From Verrucomicrobiota bacterium (lineage in GTDB: Bacteria > Verrucomicrobiota > Verrucomicrobiia > Opitutales > UBA953), in NCBI GenBank assembly GCA_014193315.1, contig BJHS01000001.1, positions 124,001-188,000 on the forward strand: DNA of 64,000 nucleotides. The letters run 5' to 3'. Shown here one piece after another: positions 1-8,101 of this stretch; the stretch's first letter is position 1; each line of letters begins with the position of its first letter. A model generated the notes under the pieces. It saw nothing but the letters and a program-made list of their open reading frames with translations, was not told the origin of the DNA and ran no database searches. Position numbers and translations under genes: made by a program.

Positions 1-614
1 AGGTGAAGCGCGATGTCGGCATGACCTTCGCGGCCGCGCTGCGCGCGATGCTCCGCCAAGCGCCGAACATCGTGATGATCGGGGAAATCCGCGACTTGGA
101 GACCGCCGAAATCGCGATCAACGCGGCCCTCACCGGTCACATGGTGTTCTCGACCCTGCACACCAACGATTCCGTCAGCGCCGTCACCCGCCTCGTCGAT
201 ATCGGCGTCAAGCCCTTCCTCGTGTCCGCGGCGCTCCGGGGCGCGCTGGCCCAGCGCCTGGTCCGCCGCGTCTGCCAGTCCTGCGCGCAGCCCTACAAGC
301 CGACGGCCAAGGAACTCTACACCATTGGGATGACCGAGCAGGATGTCGCCGGGGCCAGCCCGATGAAGGGCGCGGGTTGCCCCAAATGCGGCGAACGCGG
401 CTACAAGGGCCGCCGCGGCGTCTTCGAACTCTTCGTCATCACCGAGGAGATCCAGGAAATGATTTATTCCGGCGCCCCCCTCGTCGACCTCCGCCGCAAG
501 GCCCGCGAGGCCGGCATGCGCACCATGCGCGAGGACGGCCAGCGCAAGGTCGCCTCCGGGATGACCACCATCGAGGAGGTCATGGGCGCCACCGTGACCG
601 ATGACGTCATCTGA
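1..614 (+). CDS. PilB/GspE-family secretion ATPase, C-terminal part (truncated by window edge)
   Basis: This is the C-terminal 203 residues of a type II secretion / type IV pilus assembly ATPase; the N-terminus lies outside the window. The frame is open to base 1, so the GTG at base 3 is an internal Val and not a start. Visible are the Walker B region ([10 protein letters not shown]), the His box (STLHTNDS), the conserved [12 protein letters not shown] segment and a CxxC...CxxC zinc-binding insert (CQSC and CPKC). These features fit PilB/GspE rather than PilT. It differs from the second copy at 1708 in having RQAPN where most relatives, including that copy, have RQDPD. The stop is one base upstream of the likely pilT start, so the genes are probably co-transcribed. 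Family assignment is firm. Whether it powers pilus extension or secretion cannot be told. Confidence 0.93.
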   Translation, partial: VKRDVGMTFAAALRAMLRQAPNIVMIGEIRDLETAEIAINAALTGHMVFSTLHTNDSVSAVTRLVDIGVKPFLVSAALRGALAQRLVRRVCQSCAQPYKPTAKELYTIGMTEQDVAGASPMKGAGCPKCGERGYKGRRGVFELFVITEEIQEMIYSGAPLVDLRRKAREAGMRTMREDGQRKVASGMTTIEEVMGATVTDDVI

Positions 615-615
615 C

Positions 616-1686
616 ATGGCCTACGACATCCACCAGCTCCTCGAGGCGATGATCGAGAACGGCGCCTCCGACCTGCACCTGCACGTCGGCCGCGCACCCA
701 GCCTGCGCGTCGGCGGCAGTGTCGTCTCCATCGAGGGCGTCGCGCTCACCCCCGAGGACACGGAGGCCCTCGTCCAGTCCATCACCCCGCCCGCGCAGTT
801 GGAACGGCTGAAGCGCGACGGCGGCTGCGATTTCGGTTTCTCCTTTCACAAGAAATCCCGCTTCCGCGTGAACGTCTACCGGGGCAAAGGCGTGCTGGGC
901 ATGGTCCTCCGTTTGATCCCGGCCAAGATGTACACGCTCGAGCAGCTCCGCCTGCCGCCGATGATCAAGGACCTGCTCCGGCGGCCGCGCGGCCTGATCC
1001 TCGTGACCGGCCCGACCGGTTCGGGTAAGTCGACCACGCTCGCCTCGATGGTCGATTGGATCAACCATAACGAGGACGGTCACATCGTCACCATCGAGGA
1101 CCCGATCGAGTACTACCACGCCCACAAGAACTGCGTCGTCACCCAGCGCGAGGTGCACAACGACGTCCCGAGCTTCGCCGAAGGCATCCGCTCGGCGCTC
1201 CGCCAGGACCCCGATGTCATCCTGATCGGGGAGATGCGCGACCTCGAGACGATCGAGGCCGCCGTCTCCGCCGCCGAGACCGGCCACCTGGTCTTCGGCA
1301 CCCTCCACACGACGGGCGCGGCCCGCACGGTCGATCGGATCCTGGACGCCTTCCCCGCCGGCGCCCGCGACCAGATCCGCGTGCAGCTCGCCTCCTCCGT
1401 CGTCGCCGTCATCTCCCAGTGCTTGCTGCGGACCACCGACGAGAAGCGCGTCGCCGCCTACGAGATCATGATCCGGACGGACGGCATCGCCGCCAAAATC
1501 CGCGAGAACAAGACCTTCCAGATCACCTCCGACATCGAGACCGGCGCGGCGCGCGGCATGCGCACCTTGGACGCCGACCTCCTGGCGCTGTTCAATCAGG
1601 GCGTGATCGCCGAGGACGAGGTCTTCAACTATTGCCAGGACTCCGAGATGATGCGCCAGCGTATCAAGGGCGGCGCCGCCCGTTAA
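616..1686 (+). CDS. pilT: Type IV pilus retraction ATPase PilT
   Basis: PilT-family hexameric ATPase, 356 residues, which would power pilus retraction at the inner membrane. Visible are the N-terminal ASDLHLHVG segment, Walker A GPTGSGKS at about residues 132-139, an Asp box (IEDPIEYYH), Walker B (LIGEMRDLE) and the His box (GTLHTTGAA). There is no CxxC zinc insert, which separates it from PilB/GspE. I chose ATG 616 because PilT proteins normally begin at this point ([10 protein letters not shown]); an in-frame ATG at 601 would overlap the upstream gene. It sits between two PilB/GspE-type ATPases and ahead of pilC. PilU is a close paralogue and cannot be excluded. Confidence 0.93.
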   Translation: MAYDIHQLLEAMIENGASDLHLHVGRAPSLRVGGSVVSIEGVALTPEDTEALVQSITPPAQLERLKRDGGCDFGFSFHKKSRFRVNVYRGKGVLGMVLRLIPAKMYTLEQLRLPPMIKDLLRRPRGLILVTGPTGSGKSTTLASMVDWINHNEDGHIVTIEDPIEYYHAHKNCVVTQREVHNDVPSFAEGIRSALRQDPDVILIGEMRDLETIEAAVSAAETGHLVFGTLHTTGAARTVDRILDAFPAGARDQIRVQLASSVVAVISQCLLRTTDEKRVAAYEIMIRTDGIAAKIRENKTFQITSDIETGAARGMRTLDADLLALFNQGVIAEDEVFNYCQDSEMMRQRIKGGAAR

Positions 1687-1707
1687 TCCCCACCCACTTG
1701 CTTTCCC

Positions 1708-3393
1708 ATGTTTGACGACCACAGCGACCTTATCCGCGAAATCGCCCTCGAGGCGGGGCTGGCGGACCAGACCCAGTCCGATGACATCTGGGAATCCCAC
1801 GCGACCACCGGTAAATCCTTCGCCGACAGCCTCATCGACGCCGGGCTCGCCGACCGTCCCGCGATCCTGCAGGCCATCGCCGATCACCTGCATGTGCAGT
1901 ACTACTCCGTCGTCCCCGCCGAGACCGACGCCGAGGTCGTGCGCCTGCTCAAGCCGGCCCAGGCCCACAAGTACATGGTCGTCCCCGTCTCCGATGAGGC
2001 CGGCAAACTGACCTTGCTGGCGAAAGACCCTTTCAACTACGGCGTCGTCAGCGAACTCACCTTCATCCTGCAGCGCGCGATCGAGCTCGCGGTCGCCGAC
2101 CCCGATCAGGTCGAGGCCGGGGTGATCCGCAGCTATGGCGAGGCCGCGGCCACCTCGATGGACGACCTCCTCGGGGAGTTTGAACAAGTCGACGGTACCG
2201 CCGCCGCGACCGACGAGGACGTCACCAAGCAGGCCAGCCAAGCCCCGATCATCCGCTTCGTCGACCTAGTGCTCCAGGAGGCCGTCAAGGCGAAGGCGTC
2301 CGACATCCACTTCGAGCCGTTCGAGGACCAGTTCCGCATCCGCTACCGCATCGACGGCTCGCTCTACGAGATGGCCCCGCCGCCCAAGAACCTGGCGTCC
2401 GCGGTCATCGCCCGCGTCAAGGTCCTCTCCTCGCTCAACATCGCCGAGCGCCGCGTCCCGCAGGACGGCCGTATCAAGACCACCATCGGCGGCCGGGCCA
2501 TCGACCTGCGCGTCTCCACTCTCCCGACCCAGTTCGGCGAATCCGTGGTGCTACGTATCTTGGACAAGACCGTCGTCAACCTGAGCCTCGACGCGCTCTC
2601 GATGCAGGACGACATCAAGGAAGGTATCCGCGCCATGGTGAGTCGCCCCAACGGCATCTTCATTGTCACCGGCCCCACTGGCTCCGGCAAGACGACCACC
2701 CTTTACTCCGCGCTCCGCGAGGTGAACACCGAGGACGTCAAGATCCTCACGGCTGAGGACCCCGTCGAGTACGAGGTCGAGGGGATCATGCAGGTCCCGA
2801 TCAATCACCAGGTTGGGCTGACCTTCGCCGCGGCTCTCCGCTCCTTCCTTCGTCAGGATCCCGACACCATCATGGTCGGGGAAATCCGCGACCTCGAGAC
2901 CGCCCAGATCGCCGTGCAGGCTTCGCTGACCGGTCACGTGGTGCTGTCGACGCTCCACACCAACGACGCCCCGGGCGCCGTGACCCGTCTCATCGACATG
3001 GGGTTGGAGCCCTTCCTGATCTCGGCCTCTCTGGAGGGCGTGCTCGCCCAGCGCCTCCTGCGCCGTATCTGCAAGGCCTGCCGCACCGCCTACGAGCCCG
3101 ACAAGGAGGTCATCGGCATGCTCGATGTCGAGGCCCTGGAGATCGCCAACCGCAAGTTCTACTACGGCAAGGGTTGCCCCGAGTGCAACCGCTCGGGTTA
3201 TCGCAGTCGCCAAGGCCTGTTTGAATTGATGACCATCAGCGACCCGATCCGTACGCTCATCACCCAGAAGGCGCCAACCCTCGTCCTCAAGCAAAAGGCC
3301 ATCGAGGTCGGGATGCGGCCGCTCCGGGAGGATGGCCTGCGTTGCATCTTCGACGGCCTGACCACGATTGAGGAAGTCCTTAAATACACCTAA
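1708..3393 (+). CDS. Type IV pilus / type II secretion assembly ATPase (PilB/GspE family)
   Basis: Full-length 561-residue PilB/GspE ATPase. It has an N-terminal GspE-N-type domain (roughly residues 30-140), a linker, then the ATPase core. The core shows Walker A GPTGSGKT at 322-329, an Asp box (AEDPVEYE), RQDPD, Walker B ([10 protein letters not shown]), the His box ([10 protein letters not shown]) and a four-Cys zinc motif (CKAC and CPEC). The enzyme would assemble pilin subunits together with the polytopic platform protein encoded next (pilC, 21 bases downstream). The leader before ATG 1708 is C-rich and shows no Shine-Dalgarno. It is clearly paralogous to the truncated ATPase at the window start. 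Sequence alone does not separate PilB from GspE; the adjacent pilT favours a pilus system. Confidence 0.93.
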   Translation: MFDDHSDLIREIALEAGLADQTQSDDIWESHATTGKSFADSLIDAGLADRPAILQAIADHLHVQYYSVVPAETDAEVVRLLKPAQAHKYMVVPVSDEAGKLTLLAKDPFNYGVVSELTFILQRAIELAVADPDQVEAGVIRSYGEAAATSMDDLLGEFEQVDGTAAATDEDVTKQASQAPIIRFVDLVLQEAVKAKASDIHFEPFEDQFRIRYRIDGSLYEMAPPPKNLASAVIARVKVLSSLNIAERRVPQDGRIKTTIGGRAIDLRVSTLPTQFGESVVLRILDKTVVNLSLDALSMQDDIKEGIRAMVSRPNGIFIVTGPTGSGKTTTLYSALREVNTEDVKILTAEDPVEYEVEGIMQVPINHQVGLTFAAALRSFLRQDPDTIMVGEIRDLETAQIAVQASLTGHVVLSTLHTNDAPGAVTRLIDMGLEPFLISASLEGVLAQRLLRRICKACRTAYEPDKEVIGMLDVEALEIANRKFYYGKGCPECNRSGYRSRQGLFELMTISDPIRTLITQKAPTLVLKQKAIEVGMRPLREDGLRCIFDGLTTIEEVLKYT

Positions 3394-3414
3394 CCTTTCC
3401 ACCACCCCCATCCC

Positions 3415-4656
3415 ATGCCCGACTATAAGTATAACGCCATCGACCGTAACGGCGCGCAGACCTCCGGAAAGATCGACGCGGCCAGCGAGGAGCAGGCCCG
3501 CTCGAAATTGATGGCCCGCGGCCTCATGGTGACGACCCTCGCGGGGGACGGTGCCGCGGCCAAGCCGCTCGACGGCGGTAACGCCGCGAAGAAGCCGGGC
3601 TTCAGCTTCGGCGCCAAGGTCACCCAGGATGACGTGACCATCATGACGCGGCAGCTGGCCACACTCATCGTCGCCGGTCTGCCTCTGCTTCGGGCGCTTG
3701 AGCTCATCCATAAGCAGGAGCGCAACCCGGCGTTCAAGAACATCCTCGCCAACATCGCCGAGAGCGTGTCGCAGGGCAATAACCTCTCCGAGGCCCTGCA
3801 GGCCCACCCGAAGGTCTTTGACCGCCTCTTCGTCAACATGATCCGCGCGGGTGAAGCCGGCGGCGTGCTCGACAAGGTCCTCGACCGTCTCGCTAAGTTC
3901 CGGGAAAAGGCTTCCCGTATCCAGAAGAAGGTGAAGTCGGCGATGGTCTACCCGGCGGTCGTCGTGAGCGTGGCCGTGGTCATCGTCTTCATCCTTATGG
4001 TGAAGGTCGTGCCTTCCTTCCAGAACCTGCTCAGCGGCCAGAAGACCCAGATGCCCGCGCTCACCGCGTTCGTCGTCGGCATCTCCAACGCCCTCGTGAC
4101 CTACTGGTACATCACCCCGGTCGTCATCATCGGCGGCTTCGTCGGCGTGAAGGCCTGGCTGGCCACGGCGAAGGGCAAGGAGCTGTTCGACCGCGTCATC
4201 TTCAAGCTGCCCAAGGTCGGCGGCTTCGTGCAGATCGTCTCGGTCTCGCGCTTCGCCCGCACCTTCGGCACGCTGATGGCGTCGGGCGTCCCGATCCTGC
4301 AGGCGATCACCATCACCCGCGACACCCTCGACAACGTCGTCATCGCGAATTCGCTCGAGCGCGTCCACGATCGGGTGCGTGATGGCGAGCCCCTGTCCGT
4401 GCCGCTGGAACAGACCGGCGTCTTCCCGCAGATGGTCACCTCCATGATCCAAGTCGGCGAGGAGACGGGCCAGCTGCCCGAGATGCTCAACCGCGTGGCG
4501 GACATCTACGACGAAGAAGTCGACAACGCGGTCGGGGCGCTGACTTCCATCATCGAGCCGGTGCTCATCGTGGGTCTGGCGGTGGTCGTCGGGACGATCG
4601 TGCTCGCGATGTTCCTGCCGCTCATCGCGCTGATTACGAAGATGTCCGGCGGCTGA
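3415..4656 (+). CDS. pilC: Inner-membrane platform protein PilC/GspF
   Basis: PilC/GspF polytopic platform protein of 413 residues, the normal family length. It begins with the typical MPDYKYNAIDRNG segment, followed by two GspF repeats. The first has TRQLATLIVAGLPLLRALE, and the second has RFARTFGTLMASGVPILQAI. Each repeat is followed by hydrophobic membrane segments; the last one (IIEPVLIVGLAVVVGTIVL) closes the protein. It anchors the assembly ATPase to the nascent pilus. It is the last gene of the motor operon and is followed by a strong hairpin and T-run. The leader (pyrimidine/C-rich, ending CCCATG) lacks a Shine-Dalgarno. Confidence 0.94.
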   Translation: MPDYKYNAIDRNGAQTSGKIDAASEEQARSKLMARGLMVTTLAGDGAAAKPLDGGNAAKKPGFSFGAKVTQDDVTIMTRQLATLIVAGLPLLRALELIHKQERNPAFKNILANIAESVSQGNNLSEALQAHPKVFDRLFVNMIRAGEAGGVLDKVLDRLAKFREKASRIQKKVKSAMVYPAVVVSVAVVIVFILMVKVVPSFQNLLSGQKTQMPALTAFVVGISNALVTYWYITPVVIIGGFVGVKAWLATAKGKELFDRVIFKLPKVGGFVQIVSVSRFARTFGTLMASGVPILQAITITRDTLDNVVIANSLERVHDRVRDGEPLSVPLEQTGVFPQMVTSMIQVGEETGQLPEMLNRVADIYDEEVDNAVGALTSIIEPVLIVGLAVVVGTIVLAMFLPLIALITKMSGG

Positions 4657-4683
4657 GGCCGTTCGCACGCTCCTGGCATGACT

Positions 4684-4713
4684 AAGCCCGGGCCGTCTGG
4701 TCCGGGCTTTTTT
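4684..4713 (+). terminator. Intrinsic terminator of the pil/gsp operon
   Basis: An inverted repeat pairs 4684-4692 with 4701-4709 (core AAGCCCGG), with two further possible inner pairs. It is followed by six T residues at 4708-4713. It lies 27 bases after the pilC stop and fits a classical Rho-independent terminator. Confidence 0.85.
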
Positions 4714-4735
4714 GTGGGGCAGGTGAGCGACCCCT

Positions 4736-4782
4736 TAAAAAGGAGGCGGCTTGCATACCCCTATGCAAGCCGCCTGTTTTTT
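4736..4782. terminator. Bidirectional intrinsic terminator between pilC and initiator tRNA
   Basis: A perfect 13-bp stem pairs 4744-4756 with 4763-4775, with a six-base loop. A T-run follows at 4777-4782, and on the other side an A-run at 4737-4741 reads as T5 on the minus strand. It could back up the pilC terminator and end the minus-strand tRNA transcript. The stretch 4783-4924 between it and the tRNA shows nothing I recognise. Confidence 0.8.
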
Positions 4783-4924
4783 ACTGCTTTATCTTACTTA
4801 CCCCATTGTCCCGTAGGACAAAGTTAACCGTAGTTATCGTTCATTTAAGTCTGCCGGTGACAAGCGGGAAATCCTAGGGTTTTCCTCCTAATCACTAACC
4901 GACTGAATAAGAACGATTTAAAGT

Positions 4925-5002
4925 TGGGTGCAGGGGTAGGATTTGAACCTACGACCTTCAGGTTATGAGCCTGACGAGCTAACCGGGCTGCTCCACCCTG
5001 CA
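4925..5002 (-). tRNA. Initiator tRNA-fMet (anticodon CAT), CCA encoded
   Basis: A 78-nt cloverleaf on the minus strand. Acceptor arms 4996-5002 and 4929-4935 pair fully. The D-stem is GAGC/GCTC, the anticodon loop CTCATAA, the T-stem GTAGG/CCTAC with loop TTCAAAT, and CCA is encoded at 4925-4927. The A11:U24 pair and the overall wording (GGAGCAGCC..., GGCTCATAACC) are those of bacterial initiator tRNA, not elongator Met or Ile2. Three positions are atypical: U1-A72 is a pair instead of the C1xA72 mismatch, position 29-41 of the anticodon stem is A-U, and the discriminator is C73. The call as initiator is firm from the D-arm and overall pattern. Confidence 0.93.
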
Positions 5003-5017
5003 ATCAGTGGAAGGGGG

Positions 5018-5046
5018 AATAGAGGGATGTCGTCCCCGCTTCGCAA
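5018..5046 (-). promoter_or_regulatory. Possible sigma70-type promoter of the initiator tRNA
   Basis: On the minus strand a -35-like TTGCGA (5041-5046) and a -10-like TCTATT (5018-5023) are separated by 17 bases. This places a start a few bases before the mature tRNA 5' end at 5002. Each hexamer matches consensus at four of six positions, so the call is tentative. Confidence 0.35.
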
Positions 5047-5144
5047 GCCCATTTTTAGCTTCTGCCCTGGGTAGGTACCAAGGGATTTCAGGGATGAAAT
5101 GGGGTTGAAGGGGGGATTGGTTCCGCAAGGATGTTTATCCCCAG

Positions 5145-6476
5145 ATGAGTGAAGATACCCCTCCACCCCCGCCGGCGGATGATTCCTTGCCGCCCGGCTC
5201 TGCCGAAGTCGGGGCCGAAGCCTCGGATGCCCCTGCGCCCGAACTTAAGACCGCGCGCGGGCAACGCTCTTTCTGGCAGAAGCTCGGCGGCGAGGGTCTG
5301 ACCATCTCCCTCTTTATCCACGGTATCCTGATCATCATCGCCGCGATCTGGGTCATCTCGACCGTCACCGATTCCGTCAAGAAGGACCCCGATAGTTTCT
5401 CGACGGGGGCCGGCGGTGGCAGTGCCGGCGACCGTGCCAAGAATCAGCCGCACAAGGTTGTGCCGAAGAACGCGAAGACCTTGGCCAAGAATGCGTCGCG
5501 AATCACCTCCAAGAACGCCAACGCGGCGATCTCGCTTCCCGACCTGCCGGTCTCGTCCAGCGCCGCGATGATGGCGGGCATGACCGCGGGCGGCAGCTCG
5601 AAGGGTTTCGGCGGCGGCTCTGGCGGCGGCATCGGCTCGGGTATGGGCGTCGGCGTCGGCAATGGGCGCAACTTCGTCGGCAAGTCCGTCATGGGCGCCA
5701 AGATCTTCGCCGCGAAAATCGCGGTTTTCATGGACGCCTCCGGCTCCATGTCCGGCTACATCGATCGCGTCGAGACCGAGATTCGCAAGCAGTTCCCCGA
5801 CGCCGACGTCTACTGCTACAACGGCTTGTTCATCACCGTCCAGGATGGCATAATCATCGGGGGGGAGCATTTTCGAGGCCAGCCCATCCGCTCGGCCGGC
5901 CTCGGCGTCCGCGAGACGGACCAGAAGAAGCTCACCGGGACCGGGAAGAACCTTTACAAGAAGTTTGATGATAATTTTAAGCTAGGCTCCGCCGGGGCCT
6001 GGCTCGACATCATGCGCCAGCAGCGTTCTTATGACGCGCTGGTGCTGTTCTCCGACTTCCAGGACGGCGTGACGCAGTACCGCATCAAGGGCGAGAAGAC
6101 CGACACGAATGTCCAGGGCGGGGGTTTCCCGATCATCTACTATGACGGGGTGCGCGCCGACGTGGCTCGCGGTAGCGATGCCCGCAAGCCGGTCGAACGG
6201 CGCTGGGAGGAGGAGTGGCTGAAGTCCTTCTCCGACGCGAAGGATGGCAAAGGTCCGCGCCTCTATTGCTTCTCCACCGAGCAGGAGCCGCAGCAGCTGC
6301 TTTCCAAGTGCGTGCTCGCGTCCGGTGGTCAGATCAAGATGGTGACCTGGCTCAAGACCGGGGGGGCTCCCCCGGAAGATCCGCCCGCTCCCCCGGCGGC
6401 CGCCAATGGCGCCGCGCCCGCCCCCGCCGCCGGCGTCCCGTTGCCTGCCCCGAAGGCTTACAAGCCGCCTCGCTAA
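5145..6476 (+). CDS. Membrane-anchored von Willebrand A domain protein, copy 1
   Basis: 443-residue protein with a Pro-rich cytoplasmic N-terminus and one membrane helix at about residues 51-72. A Gly/Ser-rich low-complexity linker (about 145-175) follows, then a vWA-type domain from about 178. A metal-ion-dependent adhesion site motif DASGS sits at 197-201, and a later acidic loop reads LFSDFQDG. The C-terminus is Pro/Ala-rich. It is closely related to the next gene: both share SLPDLP, VGK.V.GA.I, RV..EIRKQFPDADV and the SDFQDGV block, so they are tandem paralogues. vWA domains usually mediate protein contacts through a bound divalent metal; the partner here is unknown. The domain would face the periplasm if the N-terminus is cytoplasmic. 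Confidence 0.8.
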   Translation: MSEDTPPPPPADDSLPPGSAEVGAEASDAPAPELKTARGQRSFWQKLGGEGLTISLFIHGILIIIAAIWVISTVTDSVKKDPDSFSTGAGGGSAGDRAKNQPHKVVPKNAKTLAKNASRITSKNANAAISLPDLPVSSSAAMMAGMTAGGSSKGFGGGSGGGIGSGMGVGVGNGRNFVGKSVMGAKIFAAKIAVFMDASGSMSGYIDRVETEIRKQFPDADVYCYNGLFITVQDGIIIGGEHFRGQPIRSAGLGVRETDQKKLTGTGKNLYKKFDDNFKLGSAGAWLDIMRQQRSYDALVLFSDFQDGVTQYRIKGEKTDTNVQGGGFPIIYYDGVRADVARGSDARKPVERRWEEEWLKSFSDAKDGKGPRLYCFSTEQEPQQLLSKCVLASGGQIKMVTWLKTGGAPPEDPPAPPAAANGAAPAPAAGVPLPAPKAYKPPR

Positions 6477-6502
6477 GGGTAACCCTTCGGGTGATGGACT
6501 CC

Positions 6503-6528
6503 AAGGCCCGACGCTTGTAGGGCCTTTC
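6503..6528 (+). terminator. Weak hairpin between the two vWA genes
   Basis: A 7-bp stem (AAGGCCC at 6503-6509 with GGGCCTT at 6520-6526) has a 10-base loop, but only three T residues follow. It may attenuate transcription between the paralogues or be incidental. Confidence 0.3.
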
Positions 6529-6547
6529 GTTAGGCTAACCTGTCGGC

Positions 6548-7633
6548 ATGCCAGCCGAAGCACCTTTGATTGCCGCTCGCCGCTCCCCGCGCTCGTGGCG
6601 GGGCTTTCTGGCCTCATTACTCGTGCACATCGGCCTGATCGCCAGCGCCGCTTGGTTCGTCGTATCCCGGACGACCTCCTTGCCGCGAGGGCCTGACCCT
6701 TCGGTCCACACCGTCGCCGGCGGTCGAGAGGCGGGCAGCGAGACCCCTGTCCGTAAGGCGCCGCCTCCGGCTCACCCGGCGGTGGCGCTCCGACGCATCG
6801 CCGTCGCTAGCCCAAGCAGCGTCAGTCTACCCGACCTGCCGGCGGCGCAGGCTCTCGGCGGCTTGGCGGCTTCGTCCGCTGGTCAGGGGCCCGGAGGCCT
6901 GAGTGGCGGGCGCGGCTTCGGCGGTGGGGGTGGCCAGGGCCTCGGGCTCGGCCAAGGGCTCGCCGCTGGCTTCGTCGGTAAGCCCGTTCTGGGCGCGACC
7001 ATCCGGGCCCAGAAGGTCGCGGTCTACCTCGACTGCTCGGGCTCGATGAAGCCCTACCTCGAGCGCGTGGACGGTGAGATCCGGAAGCAATTCCCCGATG
7101 CCGATGTGTTCCGGTTCGATGGGGCCCGCGTGGTGGCACTCGGCGACGACATCGTCCACGGCCGGCGATTCCACGGCGACGCCCCGAAGTTGCACGAGGG
7201 TCCCACGGAGACGGTGGTGGCCAGTTTGACGGCTTCGGGGCAACGTTTGCAGGCGAAGATCCGGGAGGCTTGCGAGAAGGGTTCGCTGGGGGCCTGGGTC
7301 GATTGGCTTCTCGCCGAACCTTATGATGCGCTCGTCGTCTTTTCGGATTTTCAGGACGGGGTCCGCATCTACGAGGAAGGCCCCAAGGGCAACTCGCACC
7401 TGATTTATTCAGATAGCGCTTACCACCGGATGAATGACCGCAAGGCGCTTTCCTACCGGTGGGAGAAAGCCTGGCTCGAGGCGTTCGGCCAGGCCGAGCA
7501 ACGGCAGGGTCCCCGGCTCTACCTCTTCAGTATCCAGACCCCTCCGCAGGACTTTCTGCTGAAGTGCGTGCAGGCCTCGGGGGGCACGGCCGTGGACGTC
7601 GGTTGGCTCCGCTCCGGTCGACGAGGCCGTTGA
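6548..7633 (+). CDS. Membrane-anchored von Willebrand A domain protein, copy 2
   Basis: 361-residue paralogue of the preceding gene with the same architecture. A short basic N-terminus is followed by a membrane helix at about 19-40, a linker carrying SLPDLP, a Gly-rich stretch (about 115-140), and a vWA domain with DCSGS at 162-166 and VFSDFQDGV further on. It is shorter because the N-terminal Pro-rich segment and the C-terminal tail are missing. Shared blocks (EIRKQFPDADV, a GSLGAW/GSAGAW segment, GPRLY.FS, KCV.ASGG) indicate tandem duplication with substantial divergence. The leader has no Shine-Dalgarno. A thioesterase gene follows after 45 bases. The function is not known; a scaffold or binding role at the inner membrane is a guess from the domain. 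Confidence 0.78.
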   Translation: MPAEAPLIAARRSPRSWRGFLASLLVHIGLIASAAWFVVSRTTSLPRGPDPSVHTVAGGREAGSETPVRKAPPPAHPAVALRRIAVASPSSVSLPDLPAAQALGGLAASSAGQGPGGLSGGRGFGGGGGQGLGLGQGLAAGFVGKPVLGATIRAQKVAVYLDCSGSMKPYLERVDGEIRKQFPDADVFRFDGARVVALGDDIVHGRRFHGDAPKLHEGPTETVVASLTASGQRLQAKIREACEKGSLGAWVDWLLAEPYDALVVFSDFQDGVRIYEEGPKGNSHLIYSDSAYHRMNDRKALSYRWEKAWLEAFGQAEQRQGPRLYLFSIQTPPQDFLLKCVQASGGTAVDVGWLRSGRRGR

Positions 7634-7678
7634 CGCCTTGGCGGTTGCACCGGGCGGGCGGCTGGCTTGGATGGAGCC

Positions 7679-8098
7679 ATGGTCCCTTTCACCGCCGAGC
7701 ATCGCGCCCAATTCGCCGACACGGACGCCGCGGGCATCGTGCATTTCACGACGATCCTCTTCTGGGTCGAGGCCACGGAGGAGGCCCTCTTCCGCGCGCT
7801 CGGCCTGCCGTTCCTGAAGGCCGACGGCGCCCGGCTCAGCGGCTTCCCGCGCGTGCGCGTGGAGTGCGACTACCTTTCGCCGGTGCATCGCGGCGAGGTC
7901 GTGGCGCTGACGCTGACGCCGACCGAGATCGGCGACAAGAAACTGGTCTGGGCTTTCGCCGCGCAGGTCGGCGCCCGCCCGGTGGCGAAGGGTGCCCTGA
8001 CCACCGTCTACGCCTGGCGGGAAGGGCAGGGCCCGATGGCCGCGGCGTTGATCCCGCTGGACGTGAAGACCGCGCTGCAGCGGCACTTCGGCGCCTGA
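7679..8098 (+). CDS. Acyl-CoA thioesterase, YbgC/FadM hot-dog family
   Basis: 139-residue single hot-dog-fold protein of the 4-hydroxybenzoyl-CoA thioesterase / YbgC group. The family signature FADTDAAGIVHFTTIL carries the catalytic-type Asp near the N-terminus and is followed by the long hot-dog helix (WVEATEEALFRALG). Related enzymes hydrolyse short to medium acyl-CoA or acyl-ACP; the substrate here cannot be inferred. I chose ATG 7679, which has a GGAG five bases upstream, over a TTG at 7667. The gene is three bases from the next one, so the two are probably co-transcribed. YbgC is linked to tol-pal in many Gram-negatives, but no tol genes adjoin it here. Confidence 0.82.
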   Translation: MVPFTAEHRAQFADTDAAGIVHFTTILFWVEATEEALFRALGLPFLKADGARLSGFPRVRVECDYLSPVHRGEVVALTLTPTEIGDKKLVWAFAAQVGARPVAKGALTTVYAWREGQGPMAAALIPLDVKTALQRHFGA

Positions 8099-8101
8099 AC
8101 C

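Noticed and set aside
607-2241. 544-codon minus-strand frame opposite pilT
   Set aside because: Gly/Asp/Val-rich composition with no recognisable motifs, in a fully coding region on the other strand. It is a codon-bias shadow.
2551-4668. 705-codon open frame on the minus strand opposite pilB and pilC
   Set aside because: It is His/Asp/Glu-rich with no domain pattern. The opposite strand encodes well-known PilB and PilC proteins in full. Long antisense frames are expected in such high-G+C DNA.
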